Assembly: GCF_001612945.1 (NCBI RefSeq)
Contig: NZ_BDBK01000010.1
Span: forward strand, 1 to 64,000
DNA: 64,000 nt
Direction of reading: 5' to 3'
Source of the DNA: Nocardia inohanensis NBRC 100128
GTDB lineage: Bacteria > Actinomycetota > Actinomycetes > Mycobacteriales > Mycobacteriaceae
Shown here: one piece after another, positions 35,017 to 45,500 of the stretch
Numbering within the stretch: position 1 is the stretch's first letter
How the letters are laid out: each line of letters begins with the position of its first letter
Notes under the pieces: generated by a model
The model's input: the letters and a program-made list of their open reading frames with translations, nothing else
Database searches by the model: none
Told to the model about the DNA's origin: nothing
Made by a program: the position numbers and the translations under genes

Positions 35017-36265
35017 GCCGGCGACCGGCGAACCGTCTCATGATCGGCACATCCACCAAGTGGTAGATGAGGGCCGCCGCCGCCACCGAGGCGACCAGAC
35101 ATAGAGCCGCGAAGCCCGCCCAGCCGAAGAAGCCGAAACGCTTGCCGCCGATCAGGGTTCGGGTGACGATCACCATCACCGGGAACTGGATCAGGTAGAA
35201 GGCGTAGGAGATATTGCCCAGCCACACCATGCGCGGGTGCGCGTTCAGGCCCCGGATCCCGCGCAGATCCCGCACCGCCAGGGTGGCCACCACCGCGGTC
35301 ATGGGCGCGACCAGCAGCGCCGACATCTTGTAGTTCACCGGCACCACGAAGGTCGCGGCGTATGCCAGGCCGAGCGCCAGCAGCGGCGGCGCGAGCCGGG
35401 TGCTGCGCCAGCGCTCTTCGAGCACCATGCGCGCGGCCAGCACGCCGAGCAGGAACTCCGGTAGCCGCGAGGCGGGGAAGGTGTAGCTCAGCCAATACGA
35501 CGGGGAGACCGGGATATTCGGCTGCGCGAACCAGGCCGGGGAGGCGTGCGCCTCGTAGTAGGGCGAGGTGTCGCCCGGGAACAGCCGGGGCGCAAAGGCA
35601 TTCGCGATGCCCTTCGGTCCGGGCACCCACAGGTAGTAGGCGGTGTGCAGGGCGAGGACGCAGACCAGCAGTGCGCCGACCGCGAGCAGCAGCCGGTCCG
35701 CCGAGATCCGCCGCAGCAGCGGCAGCAATAGCGGAAAGCTCAGGTAGAACAGCATTTCCGAGGCCAGCGACCAGGACGGGACGTTCAATCCGCCGAGCGT
35801 CGTCCACTTCGGCACCCAGGTGTGCACGAGCAGCAGGTTCGGCGCCCACACCACCGCGCGTGACAGGGGCACGCCGGCAGCCAGAACGAACACTCCGGCC
35901 GCGACCAGATGGGTCGGATAGATCTTGAGCACCCGCCGCCGGTAGAACCGCCGCGCCGTCATCCCCGGCTTGTACGACCAGTAGATGATGAACCCCGACA
36001 GCACGAAGAAGAACGTCACCCCCGCCGCCCCGAACTGCATGGGCAGCACCTGGTGAATGTGCCGGAACAGCTCCGATTTCTGGAACGGGTACACCGGCAG
36101 GAACACCAGGGCGTGCAGCACGAACACCACGAACGCCGCCCACCAGCGGGCCCCCGTCAGCGAGGGCAGGGCGGGCCGATCCCGCGCGGCCGCGGCAGCC
36201 TGGACTCCCACCGGTTCCTCGGGGTCCTCACTGGCGGGCCGGGCGAGATCGGGAGCGCCGGTCAT
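34991..36265 (-). CDS. Acyltransferase 3 family membrane protein (OafA-like)
   Basis: The 424-residue integral membrane protein has about ten helices, the family's early HALVFLP position with a conserved His, and the FFFVLSGFIIYWSY block. Such proteins acylate sugars, lipids or peptidoglycan at the outer face. It overlaps the SGNH hydrolase gene by 4 bp (ATGA) and ends a three-gene operon with it and a lipoprotein. Acyltransferase-3 and SGNH domains act together in O-acetylation systems, so a shared envelope substrate is likely. Confidence 0.9.
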   Translation of the reverse strand: MTGAPDLARPASEDPEEPVGVQAAAAARDRPALPSLTGARWWAAFVVFVLHALVFLPVYPFQKSELFRHIHQVLPMQFGAAGVTFFFVLSGFIIYWSYKPGMTARRFYRRRVLKIYPTHLVAAGVFVLAAGVPLSRAVVWAPNLLLVHTWVPKWTTLGGLNVPSWSLASEMLFYLSFPLLLPLLRRISADRLLLAVGALLVCVLALHTAYYLWVPGPKGIANAFAPRLFPGDTSPYYEAHASPAWFAQPNIPVSPSYWLSYTFPASRLPEFLLGVLAARMVLEERWRSTRLAPPLLALGLAYAATFVVPVNYKMSALLVAPMTAVVATLAVRDLRGIRGLNAHPRMVWLGNISYAFYLIQFPVMVIVTRTLIGGKRFGFFGWAGFAALCLVASVAAAALIYHLVDVPIMRRFAGRRLRPAESRS

Positions 36266-37167
36266 CTCAGGTACTTGTCGTGCAATGCGTTCGCCACCAC
36301 CGCGTCACCCACCGTCGAGGGATGGAAGGGCAGGCCGTCGAGATCGGTGCGCGGATCCAGGACGCCGTTCAACCACGGCTGGCCCGAACACAATCCGTGA
36401 CCGGTGGTGAGTGCCCGGACATCCAGGAATTCGATGCCCAGCAGCCCGGCCGCCTCGCGTTCGGCGGCATCGATGCGATCGAGGAATTCGGTGAGGGCTT
36501 GGCCGCGTGCCTGGATGTAGGGCGCGAGGCCGAGCAGATTGAGGCACAGCGAGGTCTGCCCGGGCGGGAAGAACTCCGGATAGCCGACCAGCACCACGCG
36601 CGCGTTCGGCGCGTAGTACTTGATGTAGGTGACCGCATTGCTCATCCGGCTGGCGAACAGCGACCCGGTGACGGCGTTGTAGTCCGGAATGCGGCCCTGC
36701 TCGACGGCGTCGCTGTCGCACCCCTGCACCAGGTTGAACACGCAGTCCTGGAGCGAGAAGAGTAGTGGCAGCTCGTTCACCCCCCAGCGGTCGTTGAGCC
36801 CGAATTGCAGTGCCACCAAACGGGTTTGCGGTCCGAAAGCGCCCTGATTGTCGGCGATCTGGGCTTCCTTGCCGAGCGTGTAGCCCGGCGGGGTGTCGAT
36901 GGCCGCGCCCGGACAGGACACGTCCAGCATCTCGGCGGGCTGCGACATGTTGTTCAGCTGCGCGGGCCAGGAGGTGGCCTTGTGGATGCAGCTCTGCTCC
37001 CGGCCGAACCAGTCCCAGGCATTGGCGGTGAACGAATCACCCAGGACCACAATGTTTTTGCCTATGGCCGGGTCGGCGGCGGTGGTGCCGCTCAGGCTGA
37101 CGGCGGCGACGGCCGTGGCGAGTGCGCACAGCCAGCGGACGGGCGTCCGCTTCAGGGGGCTGGTCAT
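36262..37167 (-). CDS. Secreted SGNH/GDSL hydrolase
   Basis: The 301-residue esterase-like protein has a signal peptide (residues 1-31) and the GDSL serine block VVLGDSFTANAW. The oxyanion Gly and Asn are in FGLNDRW, and the Asp-x-x-His site becomes LPFHPSTVGD near the end. Several cysteines fit an exported protein. It is the middle gene of the operon 37566-34991 and overlaps the acyltransferase start by 4 bp. Role, inferred: removing or transferring acyl groups on a cell-envelope polymer. Confidence 0.88.
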   Translation of the reverse strand: MTSPLKRTPVRWLCALATAVAAVSLSGTTAADPAIGKNIVVLGDSFTANAWDWFGREQSCIHKATSWPAQLNNMSQPAEMLDVSCPGAAIDTPPGYTLGKEAQIADNQGAFGPQTRLVALQFGLNDRWGVNELPLLFSLQDCVFNLVQGCDSDAVEQGRIPDYNAVTGSLFASRMSNAVTYIKYYAPNARVVLVGYPEFFPPGQTSLCLNLLGLAPYIQARGQALTEFLDRIDAAEREAAGLLGIEFLDVRALTTGHGLCSGQPWLNGVLDPRTDLDGLPFHPSTVGDAVVANALHDKYLR

Positions 37168-37176
37168 GTGCTGTCC

Positions 37177-37566
37177 TCAGTATCCGGGTCGCGGATCGAA
37201 CGAGGGCACGTCCAGGGTGGGCGGTGCCTGGGTTTGCGGAGCGACCGTCTGCTGTGGCGCGACGGTCTGCTGCTGTTGCGGCGCAGGGGGATTCGTGTAC
37301 TGCGGCGCGGGCGCCTGCGTGACTTCGGGTTCCGGCGCGGCGGGCGCGGGCGGGGCCGCCGGCGGCTCCTCGGTGGTCGTGGTGGGCGGCGGCGTGGTGG
37401 TGGTGCTCGGCGGGGTGGTGACCGTACTCACCGCCGGCGTGGTGGATGGTGTTCCCCCCGATCCCTTATCGCTCCCGCAGCCGGTGAGCACACCCGCGAG
37501 CGATAGCGAGCAGATCACCGATACCAGGAGGCGCTGGGCGAAAACTGTTGCGGCACGAGACTTCAT
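37177..37566 (-). CDS. Pro/Thr/Gln-rich lipoprotein
   Basis: The 129-residue protein has a signal peptide with lipobox LTGC (Cys about 30) followed by a low-complexity mature part rich in Thr, Pro and Gln without a recognisable domain. It looks like a wall-spanning tether. It is the first gene of the operon with the SGNH hydrolase (9 bp gap) and acyltransferase, and is divergent from a DUF218 gene. Confidence 0.75.
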   Translation of the reverse strand: MKSRAATVFAQRLLVSVICSLSLAGVLTGCGSDKGSGGTPSTTPAVSTVTTPPSTTTTPPPTTTTEEPPAAPPAPAAPEPEVTQAPAPQYTNPPAPQQQQTVAPQQTVAPQTQAPPTLDVPSFDPRPGY

Positions 37567-37727
37567 CGGACCCTCGAATCAGAACTGCGGTGTTCGCCGA
37601 CCCAAGCGAATTTTACAAACGCAGCCCTGCGGTTCATTGTAATTTCACCCAAACCCGCCCGCATCCGGCTTTCTCGGGCGCGGCAAAACAATTCGGACGG
37701 TTTGTTCCTTTCCGGCACACTGACGGC

Positions 37728-38441
37728 ATGCAGATCCGCTCCGCCGCCCGCGCCGTCCGAGCCCGGGCCGCCACCTGGTTTCCGCCGCGCCGCGTCGCGA
37801 AACTGCTGGGCGTGGCCGCCCTGCTCGGTCTGGTCGTGGTGATCAGCTGCGATCTGTGGATCCGCACCAGCACCTCCGACCGGCAGTACAGCGTCGAATC
37901 CGCCCCGAGCTCGGATGTGGCCATCGTGCTGGGCGCGGAGGTCTACAAATCCGGTAAGCCCTCCCCCTACCTGGCCGCCCGCCTCGACCTCGGCCGCCGC
38001 CTGCTCGCAGCCGGCAAGGTCAAAGCCATCCTGGTGACCGGCGACAACGGCCGCCACAGCTACGACGAGCCGACCAGCATGCGCGACTACCTGATCCAGC
38101 ACGGCGTGCCCGCCGAGAAGATCGCCCTGGACTACGCCGGCTTCAGCACCTACGAATCCTGCGCCCGCGCCCACGACATCTTCGGCGTCCGCTCGGCCAC
38201 CGTCCTCACCCAGGACTTCAGCCTGCCGCGCACCATCGCCCTGTGCCGTTCGGTAGGCATCGACACGGTCGGCGTCGGCGACGACACCCAGCCGCACGAG
38301 GGCGTGTACCGCAAGATCTGGTTCCGCGATCAACTGGCCTGCACGAAGGCGGTGTACGCCATCATGTTCAAGCCCGAGCCCACCTTCCTGGGCCGCGAGG
38401 AGACCACGGTCCGCGACGCCATGGCCGCGGACCCGCGCTGA
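37728..38441 (+). CDS. DUF218/SanA-YdcF family membrane protein
   Basis: The 237-residue protein has one N-terminal membrane helix (about residues 23-45) and then the DUF218 fold: VAIVLGAEVYKSGKPS, AILVTGDN, DYAGFSTYESC and VLTQDFSLPR. SanA-like members affect envelope barrier function; the chemistry is unknown. Start ATG 37728 gives the membrane helix in the right place. The frame runs further upstream across the AT-rich promoter region between divergent genes. Confidence 0.88.
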   Translation: MQIRSAARAVRARAATWFPPRRVAKLLGVAALLGLVVVISCDLWIRTSTSDRQYSVESAPSSDVAIVLGAEVYKSGKPSPYLAARLDLGRRLLAAGKVKAILVTGDNGRHSYDEPTSMRDYLIQHGVPAEKIALDYAGFSTYESCARAHDIFGVRSATVLTQDFSLPRTIALCRSVGIDTVGVGDDTQPHEGVYRKIWFRDQLACTKAVYAIMFKPEPTFLGREETTVRDAMAADPR

Positions 38442-38444
38442 TCC

Positions 38445-38939
38445 TCAGCCGCGCGCGGTGACCGCGGAGGTCCCGAAGAGTTCCCCGGCGCTCCCCGCGT
38501 CCCCCAGTTCGTCCAGCGCGGCGGTGATCCGGCGCTCCTCCCACTGGAAATGGGATTCGAGAATCGCCGACAGCCCGGCGACCTCCCCGCGCACCGTTGC
38601 CAGGTTCTCCGCGCTCACTTCGGCCAGCAGTCCGGTCATCCGCGTCAGAATCTCGGCGACCAACTGATGGTCGGCGCTCAATTCTCCGAGCACCGGCGCG
38701 AGCTCCGGAAACCGCTGGGCGAGTACCGGAAACGCCGTCTCGTCCTCATTGGTGTGATGGGCGGTGAGCGCCCGGCAGAACGCCAGGCAATGACCGCGCA
38801 GTTCGCGCACGGGCCGCACATGCCCGAGCCGATGCTCGTCGAGTTCGCGCGCGACCCGCTTCAACTCGCCGCGCAGCCAATTGTGGACATCGATCAATTC
38901 GCGGCCGAGGGCCTGGGCCCGATTCTGGGCAGCAGACAT
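38445..38939 (-). CDS. Hemerythrin-like domain protein
   Basis: The 164-residue four-helix bundle has His/Glu ligands in positions typical of hemerythrin HHE domains (ALTAHHTNEDE, SADHQLV, ESHFQWEE). Members bind oxygen, NO or iron. The stop is 3 bp from the convergent DUF218 gene. The 285 bp upstream (38940-39224) hold no gene I can support. Confidence 0.87.
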   Translation of the reverse strand: MSAAQNRAQALGRELIDVHNWLRGELKRVARELDEHRLGHVRPVRELRGHCLAFCRALTAHHTNEDETAFPVLAQRFPELAPVLGELSADHQLVAEILTRMTGLLAEVSAENLATVRGEVAGLSAILESHFQWEERRITAALDELGDAGSAGELFGTSAVTARG

Positions 38940-39224
38940 GTTTCATCCTGATTCGAAGAGGTTGTGGGAGTAACGAATACGCACCGCCAAGGCGCGTGAC
39001 TCACATCAGCAGGGCGGGTGAAGTGGACCCATGGCTGCCTCCTCGATACGTGGCCTCCATGCCGTCCGCCGTCCACTCGGCGTCGGCACGCGACCCGAAT
39101 CGATCATAACCACGGTCGCCGGCGTGACCGTTCACCCGCGCTTCATCCGTTGGCCGCCTGCCTGCCAGTACGGCGGCGCAAGATCGAGGCGGAGAGCTGT
39201 CAATGATCACAGCGGGGTGGGATC

Positions 39225-39548
39225 GTGTCCGATGAAGTGCGGGTGAGTCCGCGGCAGTTGCGTTCCGTCGCAGGAGATCTCGATGGAGTGATCGCGCGGG
39301 TCGAGAAGGTGGCCGAGGAGCTGGCGGCGACGTCCCGTTCCTATTGGGGCAAATGGGGCGCGGACGATTTCGGTGAGAACTTCGCCGAGGGTGACGGCAG
39401 CGGTTACGCGCATCGCGACCCCGCCGTCCAACAGGCCATCACCTCGAAAACCGATCTGCTTCAGTCCTATTCGCGCGGATTGCGCGACGCGGCCGGGGCG
39501 CACGAGCGGGCTGAGGCGATCAATACCGGCCAGTTCGAGCAGCACTGA
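39225..39548 (+). CDS. WXG100-like protein of an ESX effector module
   Basis: The 107-residue helical-hairpin protein has SPRQLRSVAGDLDGV in helix 1 and YWGKWGADDFGENF at the turn, the WXG-type bend. It lacks a C-terminal YxxxD/E signal at the usual place. GTG 39225 has GGGTGGG upstream. It ends 15 bp before the giant gene, so it is probably co-expressed and may pair with the WXG-like start of that protein for type VII export. Confidence 0.8.
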   Translation: MSDEVRVSPRQLRSVAGDLDGVIARVEKVAEELAATSRSYWGKWGADDFGENFAEGDGSGYAHRDPAVQQAITSKTDLLQSYSRGLRDAAGAHERAEAINTGQFEQH

Positions 39549-39563
39549 TCCCCCGCCGCGGCC

Positions 39564-42500
39564 ATGTCGTGGTTGACCACGCCCGGCGATATCCTGCCCG
39601 GCTGGATCATGTGGGCGCTCAACTTCGGGCAGGCGTATCCCGAGGGTGATGAGGACGCACTCTTCGAGCTGGGCGATGCCTGGAACAGTGCGGCCGACGA
39701 ACTCCAGGCTTTGATTCCGGACCTGCGGCGGGTCACCACCGCGACGCAGGACTGCTACAGCGGAGACGGCGCGCAGGCGATCAAGGCGCAGTTCGACGAG
39801 TTGAACGGCGACGGCGACTATTCGATCCAGCGGCTGGTCGAGGCCATGCACGCGATCGGGCACGATACCCGCAAGGCCGCAGCGCAATTGGAGTACACGA
39901 AGCTCCAGGAGATCGGTTTCGCGCTGCTGACCGTGTGGATGGTGCGCTCGATGGCGATGGCGGGCGGCTTCACCGCAGCTGCGATACCGGCGGTGCTGGC
40001 CGCCGCGCGCGAGAGCCTGGCGGTCTTCGCGCGGGCCGCGGCCGAGGAGATCGCGGCGCTGCTGACCCGCGGCGAATTGAATATCGGGGCCAAGGCGCTG
40101 CTGCGGGACATCGTGGTTCCGGCCGGCGAAAAGGTGCTCACCAAGGAGTCGGCCGAGGTGGCGGCGCGGTCGTTCCTGAAGGCCGGTGGGCTGGGCGCGG
40201 GCATCGATGCCGTCGTGCAGGGCATCCAGCTGGGCGAAGGGCACCTCGACGACGGATTCGACCTCAAACAGACATTCCAGACCGGAATCGAATGGGGGGC
40301 AGGCGGTTTGCTCGGGGCGCCGCTGCACGGCGGGCTGAGCAGGGTCTTCGCCGAACGTGGCATGAGCCCGCTGCGCAACAGCTGGCTCAGCGGCGGGCTC
40401 GCCGGTGCGGGAGCCGGTGTGGGCATGTACGCCGGTGGGCTCGGCAACCAGATCTACGACCATTTCGTCAACGGCGCGAAGATCGATTGGGCCTTCCATC
40501 CGCAACTGCTCGCCGCCGGTTTCGGACTCGGCGCGATCCACGGGGCCAAACATGGCTTCGAGACGGCGAATCCGCAGAGCGACGGCAGCGCGCCACCGCC
40601 ATCATCCGCCCGCGCGGGGGTGCCGAGCGAGAAAGCTCAGGTGATCACCGACGAGTCCCGCAAAGAGGGCAAGTCCCTGTACCGCAGGTTGAACCGGGAA
40701 GCCCACCCCGACGTGCTCGGCGACCGACCGACCGCGGAACAAGCACTCGGACAGCACATTACCGAGGAAGCCGCCAAGATTCACGAAGCGGCGAACAAGC
40801 AGGGCGGGTACAGCGAGCAGCAGATCGAGGAACTGAACAAGCTGCGCGCACAATGGCATGCGGCCCCGCACACCGAAGGCGCAACTGCGGCCGGTAGCAC
40901 GATGCGAGCGAGCGCGCCGGATGTCGCGAATCCCGCTAACCCGGGCCCGAACTCGAGCGGACGCGGCTCCGAACCGCAAGGCGCACCGCGAGTCACGGGT
41001 ACCGAAGCGCAAGTCACAGGAGCAGGGAAGAGTTCGGCCGCCGCCCACGGTCAAGCCCCGAACCGCGGCTCCAATATCACCGCCGCACAGCGGGAATCCG
41101 CAGCACAATCCACCCGCACCCCCGACACGGCAACCGAGGACGGCACGCTCACCGCCAACCCACCGCGCGAACGATACAAGGAGCCAAGAGAATTCGAGGC
41201 CGCCACACCGGAAACCACTGCGCCGAAGCCGACCACACCGGAAAGCGTTGCACCGAAGCCGACCACACCGGAACCCGCTGTACCGGAGCCGACCACACCG
41301 GAACCCGCTGTACCGGAGCCGACCACACCGGAACCCGCCACGCCGGAGTCCGCCGCATACGAATCTGATGCGCCGAAGTCCACCGTGACTGCACCGACCA
41401 CACCGGAGTCTGTCGTGTCCGAATCGGGCGCATCCGAGTCCGCGGTGGCGCGGCGGGTGGAGGCCGAAGCGCAACTCACCGGCCCGCCTGATCACTCCTT
41501 CGATCCGATCGGCTCGGAGCTGCTGTACACGCCGGCCACCTCGGCGACGGCGGATGCGCTCGAGGCGGCCGCCGAGCGGATAGCGGCGGTAAAGGCCGAA
41601 CTGGCGATCAACGAACCGCAGGCCACTCAACGCGCCGAACTCCGGATCAGGGCGGAGGCCGAAGCGCTTGCGGCCCAAGACTTCCTCGACTCCACCGGGG
41701 CCCGCACCCTGCGACCGGGCGTCGCCCTGCTCGACAGCGACCCGCCGACCGTGATCGCGGTCTCGCGCAGTACGGCCCCCGATCTCCCGGTCGGCCCCGC
41801 ACTGCGCGCGCAGTTCGCCGATCAAGGGGTGAGCGTCCGCTATTTCGAAGTGCGCGTGACGGATTCGGGTCTCATCACGACCACCGAGCTTCGCGGCCCC
41901 GGGCACGCCCCGATCGCACCTCTCCACGCGCCGGGCACCTCCCACCCGGCGACCGCCGCATCCGCACCCGCGACGATCTCCGACCGTTTGCACACCGACC
42001 GGCAGCGGCTCGTCGAGGTACGGGACGCGTTGCGGGCCGCGCGTGACGAGCGGGCGCGGGCGCTGGAGCTCGAACCGGGGACGCTGGATCGGCGGCCGGG
42101 TGAGACGGGCGATACGTGGGTCTCGCGAACCGGAGAGGTGGTGCGACGCCTCGAGAATCGACCGGTCGCGGGCGAGGGTGTGCCCGACTTTCACAATCCC
42201 ATTCCGGCGGCGGAGGTTTCGGGTTACCGGAGTGCCGTCGGCGAACTTCGGCAGGCGCTCGTGGCGTATCGGGAGGCGGTCGCGGCGGTTGAGCGGCTCG
42301 AGGCGCGTATCGCGATCGTGGAGTGGCTCGGTGGCGAGCGTACGGCCCTGCATGCCCGGCGCGAGGTGGTGCGCGAACTGCTCGATCAGCTCGCGAGCTC
42401 GCTGGGTGTGGAAGCGGCACAGCTACGTCCCGGCGTGGTCGATGCGACCCTGGCCGAACTGCGTGCTACGGCGGCGCCCTTCGAAGCGTCCGGGCGCGAA

Positions 42501-45500
42501 CGCGCACTCGACGAGCTGGAACGGAAGGCCGGCGAAATCCGCCGCCTCACCGCCGATCTCGATACCGTCGATGCCGATCTGGCGGCCGTCGACGCCGGTC
42601 ACACCGCGCACGCCTATCACGATCAGCTGGTCCAGGAACGTGCGGCGACGACCGCCGAGCGGGAGTTCTGGCGGGCCAAGCGGGATGATCGCGCGGCACG
42701 GCTCCAACTCGCGGCCCCCGAAACCGCATTGGCTCCGGCCGATCTCGCGGACACCATCGCGGGCCTGCGCGAGCGCATCGTCGGCACCGTCGCAACGGCG
42801 GCGATCGGCGAGGAACCGGCCAGCACCGCCCGCGAGCACATCACGGCGGCCGAACACGCCCGCCGCACCCGCGCCATCGACAACCTGCTCGATGCCGCCG
42901 AGCGCTTCAACGAACTGAGCGCCGAGCTGGCCCGGATCGAGCAGCGGCTGCCGGGTGAAAGCGCCCATCCGAGTGCGACTCCCGAGGCGATGCGCGCCGA
43001 ACTGGATCGGCTGGGCCGCGAGCGCGCCGCACTGTGGGTGGAGAACACTCGCTGGCGAAAGATGCGCGCCGATCTCGCCGCCCGCCTGGAGGTCGACCCG
43101 GTCCGCCTCGGTCCGAACGAATTACCCGGCACCGTAACCGAATTGCGGGATCGGCAGGTTCCGGCCGCAGAGCGCGCCGAATACGACCGGCAGCTCGACT
43201 ACCTGATCGAGGCGGCCGAGCGCAGCAATCTGGTCGAGAACCAGGTCGGCCGCATCCAGGACCGAATGGCCGAATTAGCCGGAGCAGGGCGGGAAGTCAT
43301 GCGCACGGCCGCGGCGCGGGCAATCACCGAACGGGTCGGAATGGTGGGCGGTGAGCAGCCGCGCATCATCGTGGTCGGGCCCCGGGACGAGATCGGCCGG
43401 CCGCGCGCGGACCATGATGCCGCCTTGCGGCAGGCGCTCGGCCTGGATCGGCGGCTGGCCCGGGCCATGACCCAAGCGCAGACCGTCATCGAGTACCGGC
43501 GCATTGTCGGCGAGATCGGCGGCGGCTGGCGGATCGAGCCCATCGCCGGCCCGACGCGCCTGATCCCGACCCTCGCCGCCGCGGCGCGCACCCACTTCGA
43601 TCAGGCCATGTGGCGGGACGGCGCGGGCGGCTGGCATACCGTCGACCCTTCGGTGCTGTATCGAAAGGAACTGCACGGCAAGGAATTCAAAATAGCCAAG
43701 TTCGTGTACAAGGATCCGCCCGACGGCATGAGCACGCACGGGGCGAACACCTTGCAGGCCGCCCTGGAGGATCCCTTCCAGCCCGCGCATCCCGGTGAGA
43801 TCAACAAGCAGTTCCTGACGCCGGTTCCGATGGGCGGGCGCATGGACGCCGATCACCTGCCGACCTACGACGACCCTTTCATGGGCACCGCGGGCGCGTT
43901 CTTCCGGCTCGGCGTCGAAATACCGAAATTGACCGGGGTGCGGTTCCTGCACCCCGACGACCCGCACACCTTCAAACTCCATCGCAAGAAGACCGCTTGG
44001 GAGAAGAACTATTTCGAGACCAAGCCCGTCCTCCGGCAGCCGATGGTGCGGCCGTACGAGCCGTGGGAACACCACCCCGGCTCGGCCGAGCCGACGCCGA
44101 AACGGCAGGCGGCGGTGCGGGAATGGCAGCGGGTCCAGGATTGGGCGGACGAGCAGTACGCGCGGTTCCGGGCCGGCGACGGCGATCTCGCCCTGATTCG
44201 CGACAATCTCGCGGCCGAGAGCGCGAGTATCCGGACCGCACTGGCGGACAAGCTGATCGACGCCGCCGCGAAGGAGATCAAGGACCGCTTGCAGCCGGAT
44301 TTCGGCGATATCATCAAGCAGCTCACCGGTCAGCTGCGTGCCGAAAAGCCGGGCGACGCGCAGGAATTGCTGGAGGACGTGATCTCCGGCGCCCGCGATC
44401 GGGTCATCGCGAAACTGGGCGATCCGATGTTCACCGACGCTCAGCTGCGGCAGATCAAGAACCATCTGATGCGCGATCCGCTACTGACCGAGGACCCGCG
44501 CACGGGCGATCCGATCCGCCGTCCCCTCGACGCCGTCGCCGATGTGGCCGAAGCGTGGCAGCGCCTCATCGACGGCACCCCGGAGCCGGCGGATGTCCTG
44601 CTGCTGCGCGATGCCCTCGCCGAATCCAACTATTTGCGGGACAACCCGAGTGCGACGTGGACCCAAGCCAACCAGCACGCGATCGCGCGGGGCTACGACT
44701 GGGACAGCAATCGCGCCGCCCCGGCGGCGTGGCGGGCCCGCATCGATTACGCCCCCGCACCCCCGGCGATCGAATCACCCCTTCCGCCGCGACCGGATCG
44801 CAGCGCGGCCGAGCCGGAACCGGACAGCAGCCCGAGGCCGCCCATCGTCGAACCACGAGCGGCCGAAGCGCCACCGCGCGCCGACCCGCCCGACCTGGAA
44901 CGTGATTCCGGACCGAGTCGCGGCAATCGACCGCAGCCCGCCGAGCCGCCCGGTGCCGGCGGAACCGGTGAACCGCCCGCGACCGTTCCCGCCCCGTCCG
45001 GAAACACGTCCGATGCGACCGCGCCCGGTACGGAACCGGAACGCAGTGGCGGTACCGGTTCCGCCGACGGTCGAGGAACCCTGCCCGATCTCAGGCCATC
45101 CGGCGGTGACGAGAACGCCGCTCGCACACCATGGTTGTACGGCGTCGGCCCTTGGCACCGGGCTCCGGAGCCGCCTACGGGCCCGATCCCACCGATCGGT
45201 CCCGCCAACGGTCCGTCCACGCCACCCGGAGCGGGGAGCAATCAGCCGGACAAAGATGGGGACAACGGGCCTGGCAACAAGGGCCCGGACACGCCGCATC
45301 AGCCACCGGACGACGACACCGGCGCACCCGATCAGCCGCCGATCGACGGACCAGGCACACCCGATCAGCCCGATGCGCCGGGCGCTCCGTGGAATCCGGG
45401 TGACGAGACACCGGGCGACCCTGGATCACCCGGCCCGAGACCGCCCGCACCGGCGCCGTCCGAGGACGATGCACCCGAATCCGTTCCGCCGGAGCCGGAC

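Noticed and set aside
41223..41342. Possible CRISPR-like array
   Set aside because: The 30-bp units are directly adjacent with no spacers and keep the reading frame.
40602..42353. 583-codon minus-strand frame inside the giant ESX-type gene
   Set aside because: Arg/Gly-rich shadow opposite the repeat and coiled-coil region. No ribosome site or motif.
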